From assembly GCF_004570325.1 (NCBI RefSeq), contig NZ_SPQO01000002.1:1-64000 (forward strand): DNA of 64,000 nucleotides. Direction: 5' to 3'. Source of the stretch: Mycobacterium sp. PS03-16. GTDB taxonomy: Bacteria; Actinomycetota; Actinomycetes; Mycobacteriales; Mycobacteriaceae. A program made the translations under genes and the position numbers. Under the pieces are notes generated by a model, which searched no databases, was not told the DNA's origin, and worked only from the letters and a program-made list of their open reading frames with translations. Below are positions 17,647-28,941 of the stretch, piece after piece (position 1 is the stretch's first letter; every line of letters begins with the position of its first letter).

Positions 17647-18723
17647 CTAGGGGACGCGGCGGTCGGTGATCGGGCCTGCCGTCAGGTCGCGCAGCATGCT
17701 GGTCAGCGGGCCGCGGTAGGACAGCACCGGGCTGTCGGTGTCGGCGCAGTGCTTGAAGCCGTCACCCATGTCGGCCATGGCCTCGGCCGAGTCGCGTGAC
17801 GCGGTCCAGCCCAGCTCGGTGCGCGCCCGCGTGGTGTCGAGCAGCGGCACGCTGAACGCCATGTCCAGCCAGCCCTCGTCGATGGGCTGCAGCCGGGCCC
17901 GCCAGCTCAGCGCCACCGCCGGCCGCAGCAGCGCCGACGGCACGTGAACGGGCATCGCGCCCAGAGCCTTCGCCATGTCGTCGCGGCGCACCGGGGGTTC
18001 GGCCATCAGGTTGAACGGACCGCCGGCGCCGCGCTCGACGGCACGGGCGATCGCGTCGGCGACGTCGTCGGCGTGGATGATCGGGACGACGAGCTCGCGG
18101 TCCAGCGGCAGCAGCGGCAGGAACCGAAGCCACCGCGGTTCGACAAACGCCGGCAGCGTGTAGCGACGCAGTCCACCCGCCGCGTCGCGCTGCACGATGA
18201 ACCCGGGCCGCATCCGCGTGACGGTCATGCCGCCGGGGTGGCTGCGCTCGTACTCGTCGAGGATGGTCTCGGCCGCCGACTTGTGCCGGCTGTACGGCGA
18301 GGTGTCGATCCCGGCCGTCGACCACGTCTCGTCGACGTACTGGCCGTAGCGGCCGGCGGCATAGGTGCCGACCGACGACATGTGCACCATCTGCCCGACA
18401 CCGGCGGCCTGCGCGGCGCGCAGCACCGCCCGGGTGCCGCCCACCCCGACCGCCTCCAGGTAGGACACGTTGCGGGTGGGCTGGAATCCCCACGCCAGGT
18501 GCACGACGCAGTCGGCGTCGCCGAACAGCGCCTGCAGCCGGGTGGTCGCATCATGGTCGGCGAGGTCGAGCTGACGCCACTGCGCGGACCGGTAGACACC
18601 GGTGGCGGGCGGCTCGCGCCGGGTCACCCCGGTGACGCTGTAACCGCCGGAGTCGGCGAGCCGGCGCAGCAGCGCCGTCCCGACATTGCCGCTGGCCCCG
18701 GTGATCACGACGCGTGTGGTCAT
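17647..18723 (-). CDS. NAD-dependent epimerase/dehydratase family protein
   Basis: 358 residues, extended SDR. Rossmann 'VITGASGNVGTALLRRL' begins at residue 5; catalytic serine in 'VHMSSVGTY', and 'YSRHK' supplies YxxxK. It resembles mycobacterial UDP-galactose-4-epimerase-like or dihydroflavonol-reductase-like proteins; substrate unknown. Start ATG 18723 lies in a 91-bp divergent region shared with the Acg-family gene and containing a DosR-box-like site, so hypoxic control is possible. Confidence 0.85.
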   Translation of the reverse strand: MTTRVVITGASGNVGTALLRRLADSGGYSVTGVTRREPPATGVYRSAQWRQLDLADHDATTRLQALFGDADCVVHLAWGFQPTRNVSYLEAVGVGGTRAVLRAAQAAGVGQMVHMSSVGTYAAGRYGQYVDETWSTAGIDTSPYSRHKSAAETILDEYERSHPGGMTVTRMRPGFIVQRDAAGGLRRYTLPAFVEPRWLRFLPLLPLDRELVVPIIHADDVADAIARAVERGAGGPFNLMAEPPVRRDDMAKALGAMPVHVPSALLRPAVALSWRARLQPIDEGWLDMAFSVPLLDTTRARTELGWTASRDSAEAMADMGDGFKHCADTDSPVLSYRGPLTSMLRDLTAGPITDRRVP

Positions 18724-18762
18724 GATCTGCCCATACCCGTAGCGGGTCCGTTGAATCAGGCG

Positions 18763-18782
18763 TTCGGGTCTTTGTGCCCTAC
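18763..18782 (+). promoter_or_regulatory. DosR-box-like site
   Basis: TTCGGGTCTTTGTGCCCTAC agrees with the DosR/DevR consensus TTSGGGACTWWAGTCCCSAA at 14 of 20 positions, including the left-half GGG and conserved C8 and the right-half CCC. It lies about 32 bp before the Acg-family start codon and next to the devS-devR genes. Confidence 0.55.
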
Positions 18783-18814
18783 CGGCGCCGTGCCCGCCGC
18801 GGCACCGTGGAGTG

Positions 18815-19768
18815 ATGACCGGCCGACCCGACGAGCAGACGCTGCGCACGGCGCTGGCGTCGGCCGGACGGGCGCCGTCGGTGCACAACACCCAACCCTG
18901 GCGCTGGCGGATCCGGCACGGCGAGCTGGACCTGTTCGCCGATCGGGCGCTGCACCTGCCGCACGTCGACCCCGATGGCCGCAACCTGATGCTCAGTTGC
19001 GGGGCGGCGCTGCACCACGCCGTGGTGGCGCTCGCCGCGCTGGGCTGGCGGGCCCGCGTGCACCGCTTCCCCGACGCGGCCGATCCCACCCATCTGGCCC
19101 GGCTCGACCTCGATCCCGGGCCGGCGTCGGCCACCGACCTCGGCCTGGCGGCGGCGATTCCGCGGCGGCGCACCGACCGTCGGCGCTACAGCGGCCGCGA
19201 GGTCTCCCCGGCCGACATCGCGCTGATGGGGGCGCGGGCGGCGCGTGGCGGCGTGTCGGTGCGCCGGGTGGAGTCACTGGCGGGGCTGCACAAAGCCGTC
19301 GACGTCGCGGTGCGCCGGCACCTCGCCGATGACGCCTACCTGCGCGAACTGACCACCTGGAGCGGACGCCACGATGCGCTGGCGGGGGTGCCCGCGGCCA
19401 ACGTGCCGCCGGTCGACCTGCACGCCGCCGTGCCCGGCCGGGTGTTCGCGGGAGCGGCCCCTGCCCGGCCCGACGCCGACGGCCAGGCCGACAACGCCGT
19501 CGTGCTGGCGCTGGGCACCCGCGAGGACGACGCGCCGGCGCGGCTGCGCGCCGGCGAGGCGACCAGCATCATGCTGCTGACCGCGACGGCGCTGGGGCTG
19601 GCGAGCTGTCCGGTCACCGAACCGCTGGAGGTCGCCGACACCCGAACGACCCTGCGCGAGGACATCTTCGACGACGCCGCCCATCCGCAGATGCTGCTGC
19701 GGATCGGCTGGCTGCCCGAGGGCACCGAGCCGCTTCCGCCGACGCCCCGGCGACCACTGACCGGTTGA
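18815..19768 (+). CDS. Acg-family FMN-binding (nitroreductase-fold) protein
   Basis: 317 residues from ATG 18815 (or GTG 18812). N-terminal 'ALASAGRAPSVHNTQPWRWRI' is the hallmark of the Acg/Rv2032-Rv3131 family, FMN-binding flavin-storage-like proteins of the nitroreductase fold; 'RRTDRRRY' and 'TSIMLLTATALGLASCPVTEPLEV' also match. Several M. tuberculosis members are in the DosR hypoxia regulon, and one (Rv3131) sits beside devS-devR as here. A DosR-box-like site lies upstream. The 3' end is 3 bases from the convergent devS stop. Enzymatic role uncertain. Confidence 0.88.
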   Translation: MTGRPDEQTLRTALASAGRAPSVHNTQPWRWRIRHGELDLFADRALHLPHVDPDGRNLMLSCGAALHHAVVALAALGWRARVHRFPDAADPTHLARLDLDPGPASATDLGLAAAIPRRRTDRRRYSGREVSPADIALMGARAARGGVSVRRVESLAGLHKAVDVAVRRHLADDAYLRELTTWSGRHDALAGVPAANVPPVDLHAAVPGRVFAGAAPARPDADGQADNAVVLALGTREDDAPARLRAGEATSIMLLTATALGLASCPVTEPLEVADTRTTLREDIFDDAAHPQMLLRIGWLPEGTEPLPPTPRRPLTG

Positions 19769-19771
19769 GCC

Positions 19772-21487
<1,716 letters not shown>

Positions 21488-22135
21488 TTATCGGTCGGTC
21501 TGCGGTGGGTGATCGAGCTTGGACACGAACACCGCGGCCTGGGTGCGGCCTTGCATGCCGAGTTTGGCCAGCAGCCGCGACACGTAGTTCTTGACCGTCT
21601 TCTCCGCCAGGAACATCCGCGACGCGATCTGCTTGTTGGTCAGCCCCTCGCCGAGCAGGCCGAGCAGCACCCGCTCCTGGGCGGACAGCCCGGCCAGCGG
21701 GTCGGCGCGTTCGGCGTCGCCACGCAGCTTGGACATCAGCGCCGCCGCGGCGCGGTTGTCGAGCAGGGACCGGCCGGCCCCGACGTCCTTGATCGCCTTG
21801 GCGAGCTCCATGCCCTTGATGTCCTTGACGACGTAGCCGCTGGCCCCGGCCAGGATCGCGTCGAGCATCGCCTCGTCGGAGGTGAACGACGTCAGCATCA
21901 GGCAGCGCAGATCGGGCAGCCGGGACAGCAGGTCGCGGCACAGTTCGATCCCGTTGCCGTCGGGCAGCCGGACGTCGAGCACGGCGACGTCGGGCGCCGC
22001 GGCCGGGATGCGGGCCAGCGCCTGGGCCACCGAATCGGCCTCACCCACCACGTCGAGGTCCGGGTCGGCGCTGAGCAGATCGATCAGCCCGCGCCGCACC
22101 ACCTCGTGGTCGTCGACCAGGAACACCTTGACCAT
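21488..22135 (-). CDS. devR: Hypoxia response regulator DevR/DosR (NarL family)
   Basis: 215 residues. Receiver domain with Asp8-Asp9 acidic pair and phospho-acceptor Asp54 ('[13 protein letters not shown]'), and conserved Lys in '[11 protein letters not shown]'. LuxR-type HTH at about 145-205 ('LSEG'-like region reading '[20 protein letters not shown]', '[15 protein letters not shown]'). Activates dormancy genes through DosR boxes. ATG 22135 has an AGGGGAG ribosome-binding site. No USP gene (Rv3134c-type) precedes it; the upstream neighbour is phoH2, and I see no DosR box in the 97-bp gap. Confidence 0.95.
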   Translation of the reverse strand: MVKVFLVDDHEVVRRGLIDLLSADPDLDVVGEADSVAQALARIPAAAPDVAVLDVRLPDGNGIELCRDLLSRLPDLRCLMLTSFTSDEAMLDAILAGASGYVVKDIKGMELAKAIKDVGAGRSLLDNRAAAALMSKLRGDAERADPLAGLSAQERVLLGLLGEGLTNKQIASRMFLAEKTVKNYVSRLLAKLGMQGRTQAAVFVSKLDHPPQTDR

Positions 22136-22171
22136 CCCGGCTCCCCTCTGCTGTCGATCACCATCTTCGCC

Positions 22172-22227
22172 GAGACTGCGGTGAGATCACGATTTCTTCC
22201 CCGAACCGGATCTCACCGCAGGCTCGA
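22172..22227 (-). terminator. Palindrome at the 3' end of phoH2
   Basis: CTGCGGTGAGATC (22177-22189) and GATCTCACCGCAG (22210-22222) are perfect 13-bp arms with a 20-nt loop; CGAG/CTCG extends the stem outside one mismatch. It lies just past the phoH2 stop and before devR, so it probably terminates phoH2 transcription. Confidence 0.6.
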
Positions 22228-22232
22228 TGATG

Positions 22233-23546
22233 TCAGGGCAGCGCGTTGGGGCTGATCTCCTCGAGCATCTCGGTGACCAGCGCCGCGATCGGCGAACGCT
22301 CACTGCGCTGCAGCGTGATGTGCGCGAACAGCGGGTGGCCCTTGAGCTTCTCGATGACGGCCGCGACCCCGTCGTGCCGGCCGACCCGCAGGTTGTCCCG
22401 CTGCGCGACGTCGTGGGTGAGCACGACGCGGGAGCCGGTGCCCAGCCGCGACAGCACGGTCAGCAGCACGTTGCGCTCCAGCGACTGCGCCTCGTCGACG
22501 ATCACGAACGAGTCGTGCAGCGAACGGCCCCGAATGTGGGTCAGCGGAAGGACTTCCAGCATCCCGCGGGACAGCACCTCTTCGAGCACCGCGGGGCTGG
22601 CGAGCCCTTCGAGGGTGTCGAACACCGCCTGGGCCCACGGGCCCATCTTCTCGCTCTCGCTGCCGGGAAGGTAGCCGAGGTCCTGGCCGCCGACCGCGTA
22701 CAGCGGCCGGAACACCACGACCTTGCGCTGGGTGCGCCGCTCGAGCACGGCCTCCAGACCCGCGCACAGCGCCAGCGCCGACTTACCCGTACCGGCCTTG
22801 CCGCCGAGCGAGACGATGCCGACCGACTCGTCGAGCAGCAGGTCGAGGGCCACCCGCTGTTCGGCCGAGCGACCCCGCAGCCCGAACACCTCGCGGTCGC
22901 CGCGGACCAGCTGCACCCGCTTGGCGGCGTTGACCCGTCCCAGCGCGTGCGAGGTACCGCCCAACAGCCGGACACCGGTGTGGCAGGGCAGATCTCGTGC
23001 TGCCGCCAGGTCGATCTCGCCCTCGGCGAACAGCGCGTCGACCTCGTCGCCGGCGACGTCGATCTCGTCCATGCCGGTCCAGCCGGACACCACGACGTCC
23101 TGCGCGTGGTACTCGTCGGCGGCCAGGCCGACCGCGCCGGCCTTCACCCGCAGCGGGATGTCCTTGCTGACCAACGTGACGTGCTTACCCTCGGCCGCCA
23201 GGTTGGCCGCGACGATCAGGATGCGCGAATCGTTGCTGTCGGTGCGGAATCCGGCGGGCAGCACCGTCGGGTCGCTGTGGTTGAGCTCGACATGCAGTGT
23301 GCCGCCCTCGGTTCCGACCGGAATCGGCTGATCGAGACGTCCGTGTTCGAGCCGGAGGTCGTCGAACAAGCGCAGCGCCTGGCGGGCGAACCAACCCAGC
23401 TCATGGTGGTGCCGTTTGGCTTCCAACTCACTGATGACCACCAGCGGGACGACCACCTCGTGTTCGGCGAACCGCGTGCAGGCCCAGGGATCGGACAGCA
23501 GCACGGAGGTGTCGAGCACGTAGGTCCGGATAGGCGAATCGGTCAC
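22233..23546 (-). CDS. phoH2: PhoH2: PIN-domain / PhoH-ATPase fusion (RNA helicase-ribonuclease)
   Basis: 437 residues. The N-terminal PIN domain (about 1-140) has '[13 protein letters not shown]' and 'VISELEAKR' acidic residues and '[13 protein letters not shown]'. The C-terminal PhoH domain has Walker A '[13 protein letters not shown]' and Walker B '[13 protein letters not shown]'. M. tuberculosis Rv1095 of this type unwinds and cuts RNA and is paired with the small upstream PhoAT. GTG 23546 is chosen because a 44-codon ORF ends there with a 4-base GTGA overlap, the arrangement described for phoAT-phoH2. Confidence 0.93.
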   Translation of the reverse strand: MTDSPIRTYVLDTSVLLSDPWACTRFAEHEVVVPLVVISELEAKRHHHELGWFARQALRLFDDLRLEHGRLDQPIPVGTEGGTLHVELNHSDPTVLPAGFRTDSNDSRILIVAANLAAEGKHVTLVSKDIPLRVKAGAVGLAADEYHAQDVVVSGWTGMDEIDVAGDEVDALFAEGEIDLAAARDLPCHTGVRLLGGTSHALGRVNAAKRVQLVRGDREVFGLRGRSAEQRVALDLLLDESVGIVSLGGKAGTGKSALALCAGLEAVLERRTQRKVVVFRPLYAVGGQDLGYLPGSESEKMGPWAQAVFDTLEGLASPAVLEEVLSRGMLEVLPLTHIRGRSLHDSFVIVDEAQSLERNVLLTVLSRLGTGSRVVLTHDVAQRDNLRVGRHDGVAAVIEKLKGHPLFAHITLQRSERSPIAALVTEMLEEISPNALP

Positions 23547-23677
23547 GTAGCGCTCCTGGTATCCGCGGGTCCCCCGCGAACCTGTCGGCGGACACTGCGG
23601 CACCAGGGCCGGGGCCGGCCCTCTCGTGATCGCAACGATCGGGTACCGCCCGGACAGCAGAGCATGTCGCTAGCCAT
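23543..23677 (-). CDS. Candidate PhoAT (small antitoxin-like ORF upstream of phoH2)
   Basis: 44-codon ORF from ATG 23677 to TGA 23543-23545, overlapping the phoH2 GTG by 4 bases (GTGA). The product begins MASDMLCC and is very Arg/Pro-rich and basic. In mycobacteria phoH2 is co-transcribed with a small upstream phoAT gene whose product tempers PhoH2; position and overlap fit. The frame stays open upstream to a TAA near 23747 without another start codon. No domain is recognisable, and Arg-rich frames are common in G+C-rich DNA. Confidence 0.5.
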   Translation of the reverse strand: MASDMLCCPGGTRSLRSREGRPRPWCRSVRRQVRGGPADTRSAT

Positions 23678-23746
23678 CGGAGCCGACGCTACTCCCGGGA
23701 ACGCAACGCCGCCGTGCAGGCGCGCCGCAACGTCGCGAGCAGCGGG

Positions 23747-24574
23747 TTACGCGTGTGTGAACTGCTGGAGCGCGGCCTCGTCGGCCAGGCCCCAGGCGGT
23801 GACCCGGTCGGAGATCGCCGTGCGCAGCTGGTCCCGGTCGAAGATGCCGTGTTCGGCCATCGTGGCGACCTTGTCCTGGTAGGCGTCGATATCTGCGCCG
23901 ACGACGCCGAGCCCCTCGGCGCGGCGGGCGATCGCGGCGACGGTCTCGTCGCGGTGGGTCTGCAGGCAGTGCGCCACCAGGTTGGCGAAGAACTCCTCGT
24001 GGCGCTCCTCGTCGTGGGCGATGCGGGCGATGAGCCGCTTGAGCACCGGTTCCTCGGTCTGCGCTTCGAGGTTGCGGGTGAACACCGCGTGCGCCCGCTC
24101 GAAGAACGCCATGAACACCAGCGTCTCGATCTGGTCGTACGTGTCGGCGCGGTAGCCCTTCATGACGTGCTCGACGCGCACGTCCTCGTTGGCGGTCGGG
24201 TCGACCTCGCGGGTGACCACCAGGTAGTTGCGCAGCGCGACGGCGTGCAGATGCTCCTCGGCGGTCCACCGGCCGATCCAGCGGCCCCACTTCTCGTCGA
24301 GGATGAAGTGCTCGACGAGCTCGCGGTGGTAGCCGGCGAGGTTGTCCTTGGTGATCAGCAGGATCTCGAGCGCGTCGGTGATCTGCTTGGGCAGCGTGAC
24401 CTGGGACGGGTCCCAGTCGCGCCCGCCGAGGAACGCGAAGTTCTCGCCCTGGTCGAACGGCACGTAGTCGTGCGCGTACCACAGGTCCTCGGAGTCGAGA
24501 TGACGGCGCAGCTCGGCCTTGACGACCGGCTCCAGCTCGAGAGTCAGCGCGTTAGCAACGGGTTTCTGTGCCAT
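23747..24574 (-). CDS. desA2: Acyl-ACP desaturase (DesA2-like)
   Basis: 275 residues, type 2 (soluble) fatty acid desaturase fold. Di-iron ligands appear in 'TAEEHLHAV' (Glu106/Glu107, His110) and 'HDEERHEEFF' (Glu190, His192). Resembles M. tuberculosis DesA2 (Rv1094), implicated in mycolic-acid desaturation. ATG 24574 has TACAGT (reverse strand, 24582-24587) 7 nt upstream, i.e. a leaderless-type promoter. Followed downstream on the same strand by phoAT/phoH2, preceded by glyA. Confidence 0.92.
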   Translation of the reverse strand: MAQKPVANALTLELEPVVKAELRRHLDSEDLWYAHDYVPFDQGENFAFLGGRDWDPSQVTLPKQITDALEILLITKDNLAGYHRELVEHFILDEKWGRWIGRWTAEEHLHAVALRNYLVVTREVDPTANEDVRVEHVMKGYRADTYDQIETLVFMAFFERAHAVFTRNLEAQTEEPVLKRLIARIAHDEERHEEFFANLVAHCLQTHRDETVAAIARRAEGLGVVGADIDAYQDKVATMAEHGIFDRDQLRTAISDRVTAWGLADEAALQQFTHA

Positions 24575-24581
24575 GAAAGTA

Positions 24582-24587
24582 ACTGTA
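24582..24587 (-). promoter_or_regulatory. -10 element of desA2
   Basis: On the minus strand TACAGT fits TANNNT and ends 7 nt before the desA2 ATG, suggesting a leaderless transcript. No Shine-Dalgarno is visible. Confidence 0.5.
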
Positions 24588-24683
24588 ACCCGAATTCACA
24601 CATGCTCCGAAATCGGGTGGGGCGTGTCACGACCCTCTGCGCGAGCGGTCACCTTCCCCCGCGAGTTCGCGCCAGAGAAAACG

Positions 24684-25964
24684 TCAGCGGCCGTGCAACT
24701 CCCAGTCCTCCAGCCCCTCGTACAGCGGGAACGCCCGCGCCAGTCGCGTCACCCGCTCCCGCAGCTCGGCCACGTCGGCCGCGGCGCCCTGCGCCAGCGC
24801 CGCCGCGATGATGTCGGCGACCTCGGTGAACTCCGCATCGCCGAAACCGCGGGTGGCCAGCGCGGACGTGCCGATCCGCAGGCCCGAGGTCACCATCGGC
24901 GGGCGCGGATCGTTCGGCACGGCGTTGCGGTTGACCGTGATGCCGATGTCGTGCAGCAGGTCCTCGCCGGCCTTCCCGTCCAGCGGGGAGTGGCGCAGGT
25001 CGACCAGCACCAGGTGCACGTCGGTGCCGCCGGTCACCACGCTGACCCCCGCCCCGGCGACGTCGGCGGCCAGCAGCCGCTCGGCGATGATCCGCGCGCC
25101 CGACAACGTGCGGGCCTGGCGGTCGGCGAACTCCGGCGTCCCGGCGATCTTGAACGTCACGGCCTTGGCCGCGACCACCTGCATGGCCGGGCCGCCCTGG
25201 GTGCCGGGAAAGACCGACGAGTTGAGCTGTTTGGCGTACCGCTGCTTGCCGAGGATCAGCCCGGAGCGGGCGCCGCCGAGGGTCTTGTGCACGGTGGTCG
25301 ACACCAGGTCGGCGTGCGGCACCGGGTTGGGGTGCAGGCCCGCGGCGACCAGGCCGGCGAAGTGCGCCATGTCCACCCACAGGTGCGCACCGACCTCGTC
25401 GGCGATGGACCGGAACGCCGCGAAGTCCAGAGTCCGCGGATAGGCCGACCAGCCGGCGATCAGCACCTTCGGCCGGAACTCCAGCGCGCGGGCACGCACG
25501 GCGTCCATGTCGACCAGGCCGGTGACCGGGTCGACGCCGTAGAAGCCCGATTCGTAGACCCGACCGGAGAAGTTCAGCTTCATCCCGTGTGTCAGGTGTC
25601 CGCCGTTGGCCAGGTCCAGCCCGAGCAGCCGCTCCCCCGGCGCCATCAGCGCGGCCAGCACCGCGGCGTTGGCCTGCGCGCCGGAATGGGGCTGCACATT
25701 GGCGAATTCGGCGCCGAACAGCGCCTTGGCCCGGTCGCGGGCGATGTTCTCGATGACGTCGACGTGCTCGCACCCGCCGTAGTACCGCCGCCCGGGCAGC
25801 CCCTCGGCGTACTTGTTGGTCAGCACGCTGCCCTGCAGCTGCAGCACCGCGCGCGGCGCGAAGTTCTCCGAGGCGATCATCTCCAGCGTGTCGCGCTGGC
25901 GGCCCAGTTCCCGGTCGAGCAGTTCCGCGATGTCGGGATCGACCTCGGCGAGCGCCGCCGACAT
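24684..25964 (-). CDS. glyA: Serine hydroxymethyltransferase (GlyA1 type)
   Basis: 426 residues from ATG 25964 ([11 protein letters not shown]), matching mycobacterial GlyA1. PLP enzyme that converts serine plus THF to glycine plus methylene-THF. PLP lysine in '[15 protein letters not shown]'; '[14 protein letters not shown]' and '[15 protein letters not shown]' are family marks. A longer frame begins at 26015 but the extra 17 residues are not conserved in recollection. An inverted repeat (25985-26015) precedes it. A second, longer SHMT gene lies just upstream. Confidence 0.94.
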   Translation of the reverse strand: MSAALAEVDPDIAELLDRELGRQRDTLEMIASENFAPRAVLQLQGSVLTNKYAEGLPGRRYYGGCEHVDVIENIARDRAKALFGAEFANVQPHSGAQANAAVLAALMAPGERLLGLDLANGGHLTHGMKLNFSGRVYESGFYGVDPVTGLVDMDAVRARALEFRPKVLIAGWSAYPRTLDFAAFRSIADEVGAHLWVDMAHFAGLVAAGLHPNPVPHADLVSTTVHKTLGGARSGLILGKQRYAKQLNSSVFPGTQGGPAMQVVAAKAVTFKIAGTPEFADRQARTLSGARIIAERLLAADVAGAGVSVVTGGTDVHLVLVDLRHSPLDGKAGEDLLHDIGITVNRNAVPNDPRPPMVTSGLRIGTSALATRGFGDAEFTEVADIIAAALAQGAAADVAELRERVTRLARAFPLYEGLEDWELHGR

Positions 25965-25984
25965 GACCGAAGCCTGGAGATCGG

Positions 25985-26015
25985 GTGTCACAGTCACGGT
26001 CGGACAGTGTGACAC
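25985..26015. promoter_or_regulatory. Operator-like inverted repeat upstream of glyA
   Basis: GTGTCACA (25985-25992) and TGTGACAC (26008-26015) form a perfect 8-bp inverted repeat with a 15-bp spacer, 20 bp upstream of the glyA ATG. Size and place suit a dimeric regulator, none identified. It does not fit the CRP pattern TGTGA-N6-TCACA. Confidence 0.35.
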
Positions 26016-26084
26016 GCAGGAGCGCGGATGTGGGGGCTACGTCCGGGCCCGGCGATGCCGTTGGAGCGGGCGCACCGACCGGCT

Positions 26085-27563
26085 CTAGAGGGTCAGCCCC
26101 GGGTAGAGCGGGTTGGCGGCCAGCATCTCGGCCGCCGCGGCGTGCACCCGCTCGGCGGTGCCGTCGGCCAGCGTGTACTTGGCCTTGGAGAACCCGGTCG
26201 GGCCCGTCGCATTCGGCTGGGTGTTCTTCAGGACGTCGACGACCAGTTCGGCCACCCGGTCGAACTCGGCGGCGCCGAACCCGCGCGTGGTGAGCGCCGG
26301 TGTGCCGAACCGGATTCCGCTGGTGTACCAGGCGCCGTTGGGGTCGGCGGGGATCGAGTTGCGGTTAGTGACGACGCCGGCGTCGAGCAGTGCGGACTCG
26401 GCCTGCCGGCCGGTCAGCCCGAAGCTGGTGACGTCGAGCAGCACGATGTGGTTGTCGGTGCCGCCGGTGACCAGACGGGCGCCACGCTTGGTGAAGCCCT
26501 CGGCCAGCGCCTTGGCGTTGTCGGCGACGCGCTGCGCGTAGGCCTGGAACGACGGCTGGCGGGCCTCGGCGAGGGCGACCGCCTTGGCGGCCATCACATG
26601 GGACAGCGGTCCGCCGAGCACCATCGGGCAGCCCTTGTCGACGGCGTCGGAGTACTCCGGCTGGGCCAGCACCAGGCCGCCGCGCGGACCGCGCAGCGAT
26701 TTGTGCGTGGTGGTGGTCGTGACGTGGGCGTGCGGCACCGGATCCTCGTCGCCGGTGAACACCTTGCCGGCCACCAGGCCCGCGAAGTGCGCCATGTCGA
26801 CCATCAGCGTCGCGCCGACCTCGTCGGCGATCTCGCGCAGCTTGGCGAAGTTCACCCGGCGCGGGTACGCCGAGTAGCCGCCGACCAGGATCAGCGGTTT
26901 GAACTCGCGCGCCGCCGCGGCGAGCGCGTCGTAGTCGAGCAGCCCGGTCTCCGGGTCGGTGCCGTAGCTGCGCTGGTGGAACATCTTGCCGCTGATGTTG
27001 GGCCGGAAGCCGTGGGTGAGGTGACCGCCGGCGTCCAGCGACATCCCCAGCAGCCGCTGGTTGCCGAGCTTGTTGCGCAGCGTCTCCCAGTCGGCTTCGG
27101 ACAGGTCGTTGATGTGCTTGGCGCCCATCTCGGCGAGCTCGGGCGCCTCGACGCGGGTGGCCAGGATCGCCCAGAACGCGACCAGGTTCGCGTCGATGCC
27201 GGAGTGCGGCTGGGCGTAGGCGTACGGCGCGCCGAACAGCTCGCGGGCGTGTTCGGCGGCCACGCTCTCGACGACGTCGACGTTCTGGCAGCCGGCATAG
27301 AACCGGTGGCCGATGGTGCCCTCGGCGTACTTGTCGCTCAGCCAGGTGCCCATGGTCAGCAGCACCGCCGGCGAGGCGTAGTTCTCGCTGGCGATCAGTT
27401 TGAGCGAATCACGCTGGTCGGCAAGTTCTTTGCGGGTCGCCGCGGCGATGCGCGGTTCGACCGACTCGATGACCTGGAGCGCGGCCCGGTAGGCGGCGCT
27501 CGCGGTGTCGGCGTACTCGGCGCCGGGGGCGGCGGCCGACGCGGTCACGGGCTCTGCAGTCAT
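26085..27563 (-). CDS. Second, long-form serine hydroxymethyltransferase
   Basis: 492 residues, about 65 more than the neighbouring GlyA. Clear SHMT: '[17 protein letters not shown]', '[15 protein letters not shown]', 'AGGHLTHGF', and PLP lysine in '[15 protein letters not shown]'. The extra length is an N-terminal extension (about 1-40), an insert near 125-165 ('[19 protein letters not shown]'-type) and a C-terminal stretch. This long form is a distinct SHMT subgroup, so it is probably not a recent duplicate. ATG 27563. Whether it uses THF or another acceptor, or acts on other beta-hydroxy amino acids, cannot be told. Confidence 0.88.
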   Translation of the reverse strand: MTAEPVTASAAAPGAEYADTASAAYRAALQVIESVEPRIAAATRKELADQRDSLKLIASENYASPAVLLTMGTWLSDKYAEGTIGHRFYAGCQNVDVVESVAAEHARELFGAPYAYAQPHSGIDANLVAFWAILATRVEAPELAEMGAKHINDLSEADWETLRNKLGNQRLLGMSLDAGGHLTHGFRPNISGKMFHQRSYGTDPETGLLDYDALAAAAREFKPLILVGGYSAYPRRVNFAKLREIADEVGATLMVDMAHFAGLVAGKVFTGDEDPVPHAHVTTTTTHKSLRGPRGGLVLAQPEYSDAVDKGCPMVLGGPLSHVMAAKAVALAEARQPSFQAYAQRVADNAKALAEGFTKRGARLVTGGTDNHIVLLDVTSFGLTGRQAESALLDAGVVTNRNSIPADPNGAWYTSGIRFGTPALTTRGFGAAEFDRVAELVVDVLKNTQPNATGPTGFSKAKYTLADGTAERVHAAAAEMLAANPLYPGLTL

Positions 27564-27590
27564 GCTGACCAGCCTACGACGCCGTCATAC

Positions 27591-27653
27591 CGCCGACTTC
27601 TGCACCATGGTCGTTTTCGGGCGGTTCGAGCAGCCCCCGGGCAGAAATCGGCG
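27591..27653. repeat. Intergenic palindrome between DUF885 and long SHMT genes
   Basis: CGCCGACTTCTGC (27591-27603) pairs with GCAGAAATCGGCG (27641-27653) over 13 bp with one G-T wobble and a 37-nt loop. It fills most of the gap between a gene end (27663, minus strand) and the next gene's start (27563), so it may terminate the DUF885 transcript. Confidence 0.45.
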
Positions 27654-27662
27654 CGGCGTGGC

Positions 27663-28874
27663 TCAGGCGGCCCGCAGCGCCGACGGGATCAGCGGCTCGT
27701 CGAGCAGTCGGCCGAACCGCTCGGTGAGCCCGACCCCGGCCGGCCGGTCGTCGAGCCAGCCGCGCAGCAGCCGGTAGCCCTCGACGTAGGTGCTGGTGTA
27801 AGCCCGCCACAGCGGCGACGACAGGAACCGCAGCATCTGCCGGGCCCGCTCGTCGTTGACCAGCAGCCACCGCTTGAGGAATGCGACGACGTCGTCGACG
27901 TCGCGGTGTTCGTCGTGCAGCATCAGCGCCGCGTCCTGGCGCACATCGGCCAACGCGGCGGTCGCCGCCGACACCGCCTCGGCACGGGCGCCGTCGAACC
28001 GCAGCCCCAGATCGGCGTAGATCTCGGCCGCCCAGTCCCCCCACGACGGTCCGACGACGGCGTAGAGCGCGAGGTCGGCCAGGCCTTCGGCCATCAGGCA
28101 CTGCGGAGTGTTGACCAGGAAGATCGTCTGCTCGGCCTGCCCCTTGCCCGCCACCAGCCCGGCTTCTTTGCGGCAGTGCTCGGTGTGGTGGCCGGGATAG
28201 GACTCGTGGGCCACCAGCCGCGGCAGGTTGGCCATCTGCTGTTTGAGGTCGGCGTTGACCGCGACCGTCGAGGTGTAATCGCCCAGGTAGTAGTTGAAGC
28301 CCGACCACGGCTTGTCGGTGACGACCTCGTAGGTGATGGTCTCGGTGTCGGGCAGCGGGTAGGTGGCGCGCACGCGGTCGCGCAGGGCACTGGAGAACGC
28401 GTGGATGCACTCCTCGAGCCGGGCGGGCGGGATCTCGTCGGCCGTGCGGTGGGCCTGGATCCGGTCGGCGAGCGGGCCGCTGCCGCCCAACGCCTCGTCC
28501 AGGGCGAGGTGCGCCTGCCGGTAGGCGTCCGGATCACCCTTGGCGATCCGCACGTCGAAGTAGGCCTCCACCTCGTCGACGAAACCGACCTCCTGGCCTG
28601 CGAACTTGCGGCCGGCCAGCGCCAGCGCCCGCAGGTGCGCGGTCAGGTAGTCCGCGCGAGTCTCGTCGAAGCCGCCGGTGCGCGGGGTGGCCGGCACCGC
28701 GGCCAGCAGCCGCTCGGCCTGCCGGGCGAGGCCGGCGGGATCGGGCGCCGGTTCGTCGGCCACCAACCTGCGCAGTGCGGGGTCGCCGGTGAAGGAGTCG
28801 ACGTAGCCGTCCTCGACCCGGTCGAAGCGCAGGCCGAGAAGCAGGTACTCGCGGATCAGGGTGTCGGGCTCCAT
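27663..28874 (-). CDS. DUF885 family protein (putative zinc peptidase-like)
   Basis: 403 residues from ATG 28874 ([11 protein letters not shown]), or 406 from 28883. All-helical family. The metallopeptidase-like motif '[13 protein letters not shown]' gives HExxxGHH, and a downstream '[11 protein letters not shown]' supplies a conserved glutamate, the usual DUF885 pair. No signal peptide, so cytosolic. Divergent from coaA. Substrate unknown. Confidence 0.85.
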   Translation of the reverse strand: MEPDTLIREYLLLGLRFDRVEDGYVDSFTGDPALRRLVADEPAPDPAGLARQAERLLAAVPATPRTGGFDETRADYLTAHLRALALAGRKFAGQEVGFVDEVEAYFDVRIAKGDPDAYRQAHLALDEALGGSGPLADRIQAHRTADEIPPARLEECIHAFSSALRDRVRATYPLPDTETITYEVVTDKPWSGFNYYLGDYTSTVAVNADLKQQMANLPRLVAHESYPGHHTEHCRKEAGLVAGKGQAEQTIFLVNTPQCLMAEGLADLALYAVVGPSWGDWAAEIYADLGLRFDGARAEAVSAATAALADVRQDAALMLHDEHRDVDDVVAFLKRWLLVNDERARQMLRFLSSPLWRAYTSTYVEGYRLLRGWLDDRPAGVGLTERFGRLLDEPLIPSALRAA

Positions 28875-28941
28875 GACCGCCACGCTAATCGGGTCGCCCC
28901 CAACCGTTCACCTCGGAGCCGGTACTGCAAGACTGACTGCC

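Noticed and set aside
22136..22232. DosR box upstream of devR
   Set aside because: No segment approached the GGGAC...GTCCC core.
25985..26015. CRP site upstream of glyA
   Set aside because: TGTGA and TCACA half-sites are present but in the wrong order and with a 15-bp spacer; kept only as an unassigned inverted repeat.
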